Shown: one piece after another, positions 13,613 through 13,769 of the stretch
Position numbering within the stretch: the stretch's first letter is position 1
How the letters are laid out: each line of letters opens with the position of its first letter
The notes under the pieces: model-generated
What the model was told of the DNA's origin: nothing
The model's database searches: none
Seen by the model: only the letters and a program-made list of their open reading frames with translations
Position numbers and translations under genes: made by a program
Assembly: GCA_013152695.1 (NCBI GenBank)
Contig: JAADFV010000425.1
Span: forward strand, 1 to 13,769
Length of the DNA stretch: 13,769 nucleotides
Direction of reading: 5' to 3'
DNA from: Chloroflexota bacterium
GTDB taxonomy: Bacteria > Chloroflexota > Anaerolineae > J102

Positions 13613-13769
13613 CGTTCTAAGTGCAAACACGTAAGTTATGAGGGATAGTTGACGTTATTTCCTCACAAATACTTCCTTAAACTGTCATTCTGAACGGCTT
13701 TTTAAGGTCAACAAACATCAAAAGGATGCGAATATCAACACGAAAAGGCCCATCGTGGTGCCAATTCTA
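13613..13769. other. Non-coding tail of the window
   Basis: No gene, RNA or convincing promoter is visible. A TTGACG at 13649-13654 lacks a properly spaced -10 box. CCTTAAA (13675-13681) and TTTAAGG (13701-13707) form a small inverted repeat around TGTCATTCTGAACGGC, a phrase that recalls dispersed intergenic repeats, but one copy is not enough to claim it. Confidence 0.4.

Noticed and set aside
1..13769. CRISPR array, prophage, toxin-antitoxin or defence genes
   Set aside because: No regularly spaced repeats and no coding sequence resembling such systems were found on either strand.

Overview
The window looks like a chromosomal stretch of a moderate-GC, probably thermotolerant or environmental bacterium, most likely a member of the Chloroflexota (Anaerolineae/Caldilineae-like). 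This placement is inference. It rests on the lipoprotein solute-binding protein with a Pro/Ala/Glu linker after the lipobox, a deazaflavin (F420) type nitroreductase, an EF-G-2 type GTPase, a short EpsC-type serine acetyltransferase and an RACo-like ferredoxin/ASKHA protein. Promoters are near-consensus sigma-70 type (TTGACA, 17-18 bp, TATAAT/TAAAAT).

Layout. 1-2187 (+): the 3' part of an endonuclease/exonuclease/phosphatase-fold protein, then a TRZ/ATZ-family amidohydrolase (MTA/SAH-deaminase-like). 2234-4449 (+): a promoter, a structured leader and an EF-G-like (EF-G-2) GTPase. 4492-4658: a 167-bp nested inverted-repeat element (MITE-like). 4660-4809 (+): tRNA-Cys(GCA) with its own promoter and terminator. 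4955-7139 (+): the cysteine biosynthesis pair cysK-cysE. 7178-9285 (-): yjbQ and an RACo-like corrinoid-protein activator gene, convergent with cysE. 9439-13003 (+): a carbohydrate-type ABC importer made of one binding protein and two permeases, with no ATPase. 13058-13543 (+): a deazaflavin-dependent oxidoreductase, closed by a strong bidirectional terminator.

The most striking part is the ~300-nt leader of cysK. A consensus promoter (4955-4983) starts a transcript that carries a Shine-Dalgarno and a 10-codon ORF, MFFDLICICL, with two Cys codons in its last four sense codons. The Cys codons lie in the 5' strand of a 16-bp stem (5035-5051/5102-5117). The 3' strand of that stem can instead pair over 14 bp (one bulge) with the 5' arm of a perfect 9-bp intrinsic terminator placed just before cysK. 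This is the full 1:2 / 2:3 / 3:4 arrangement of classical ribosome-mediated attenuation, here predicted to sense Cys-tRNA(Cys). It lies ~180 bp downstream of the tRNA-Cys gene. Scarcity of charged tRNA-Cys would stall the leader ribosome and open transcription of O-acetylserine sulfhydrylase and serine acetyltransferase. T-box and SAM-riboswitch signatures were looked for and not found.

Other structures worth attention: a 12-bp stem between the binding-protein and permease genes, an 11-bp stem between cysK and cysE, a stem spanning the cysE stop codon, and a palindrome inside the ABC promoter spacer.
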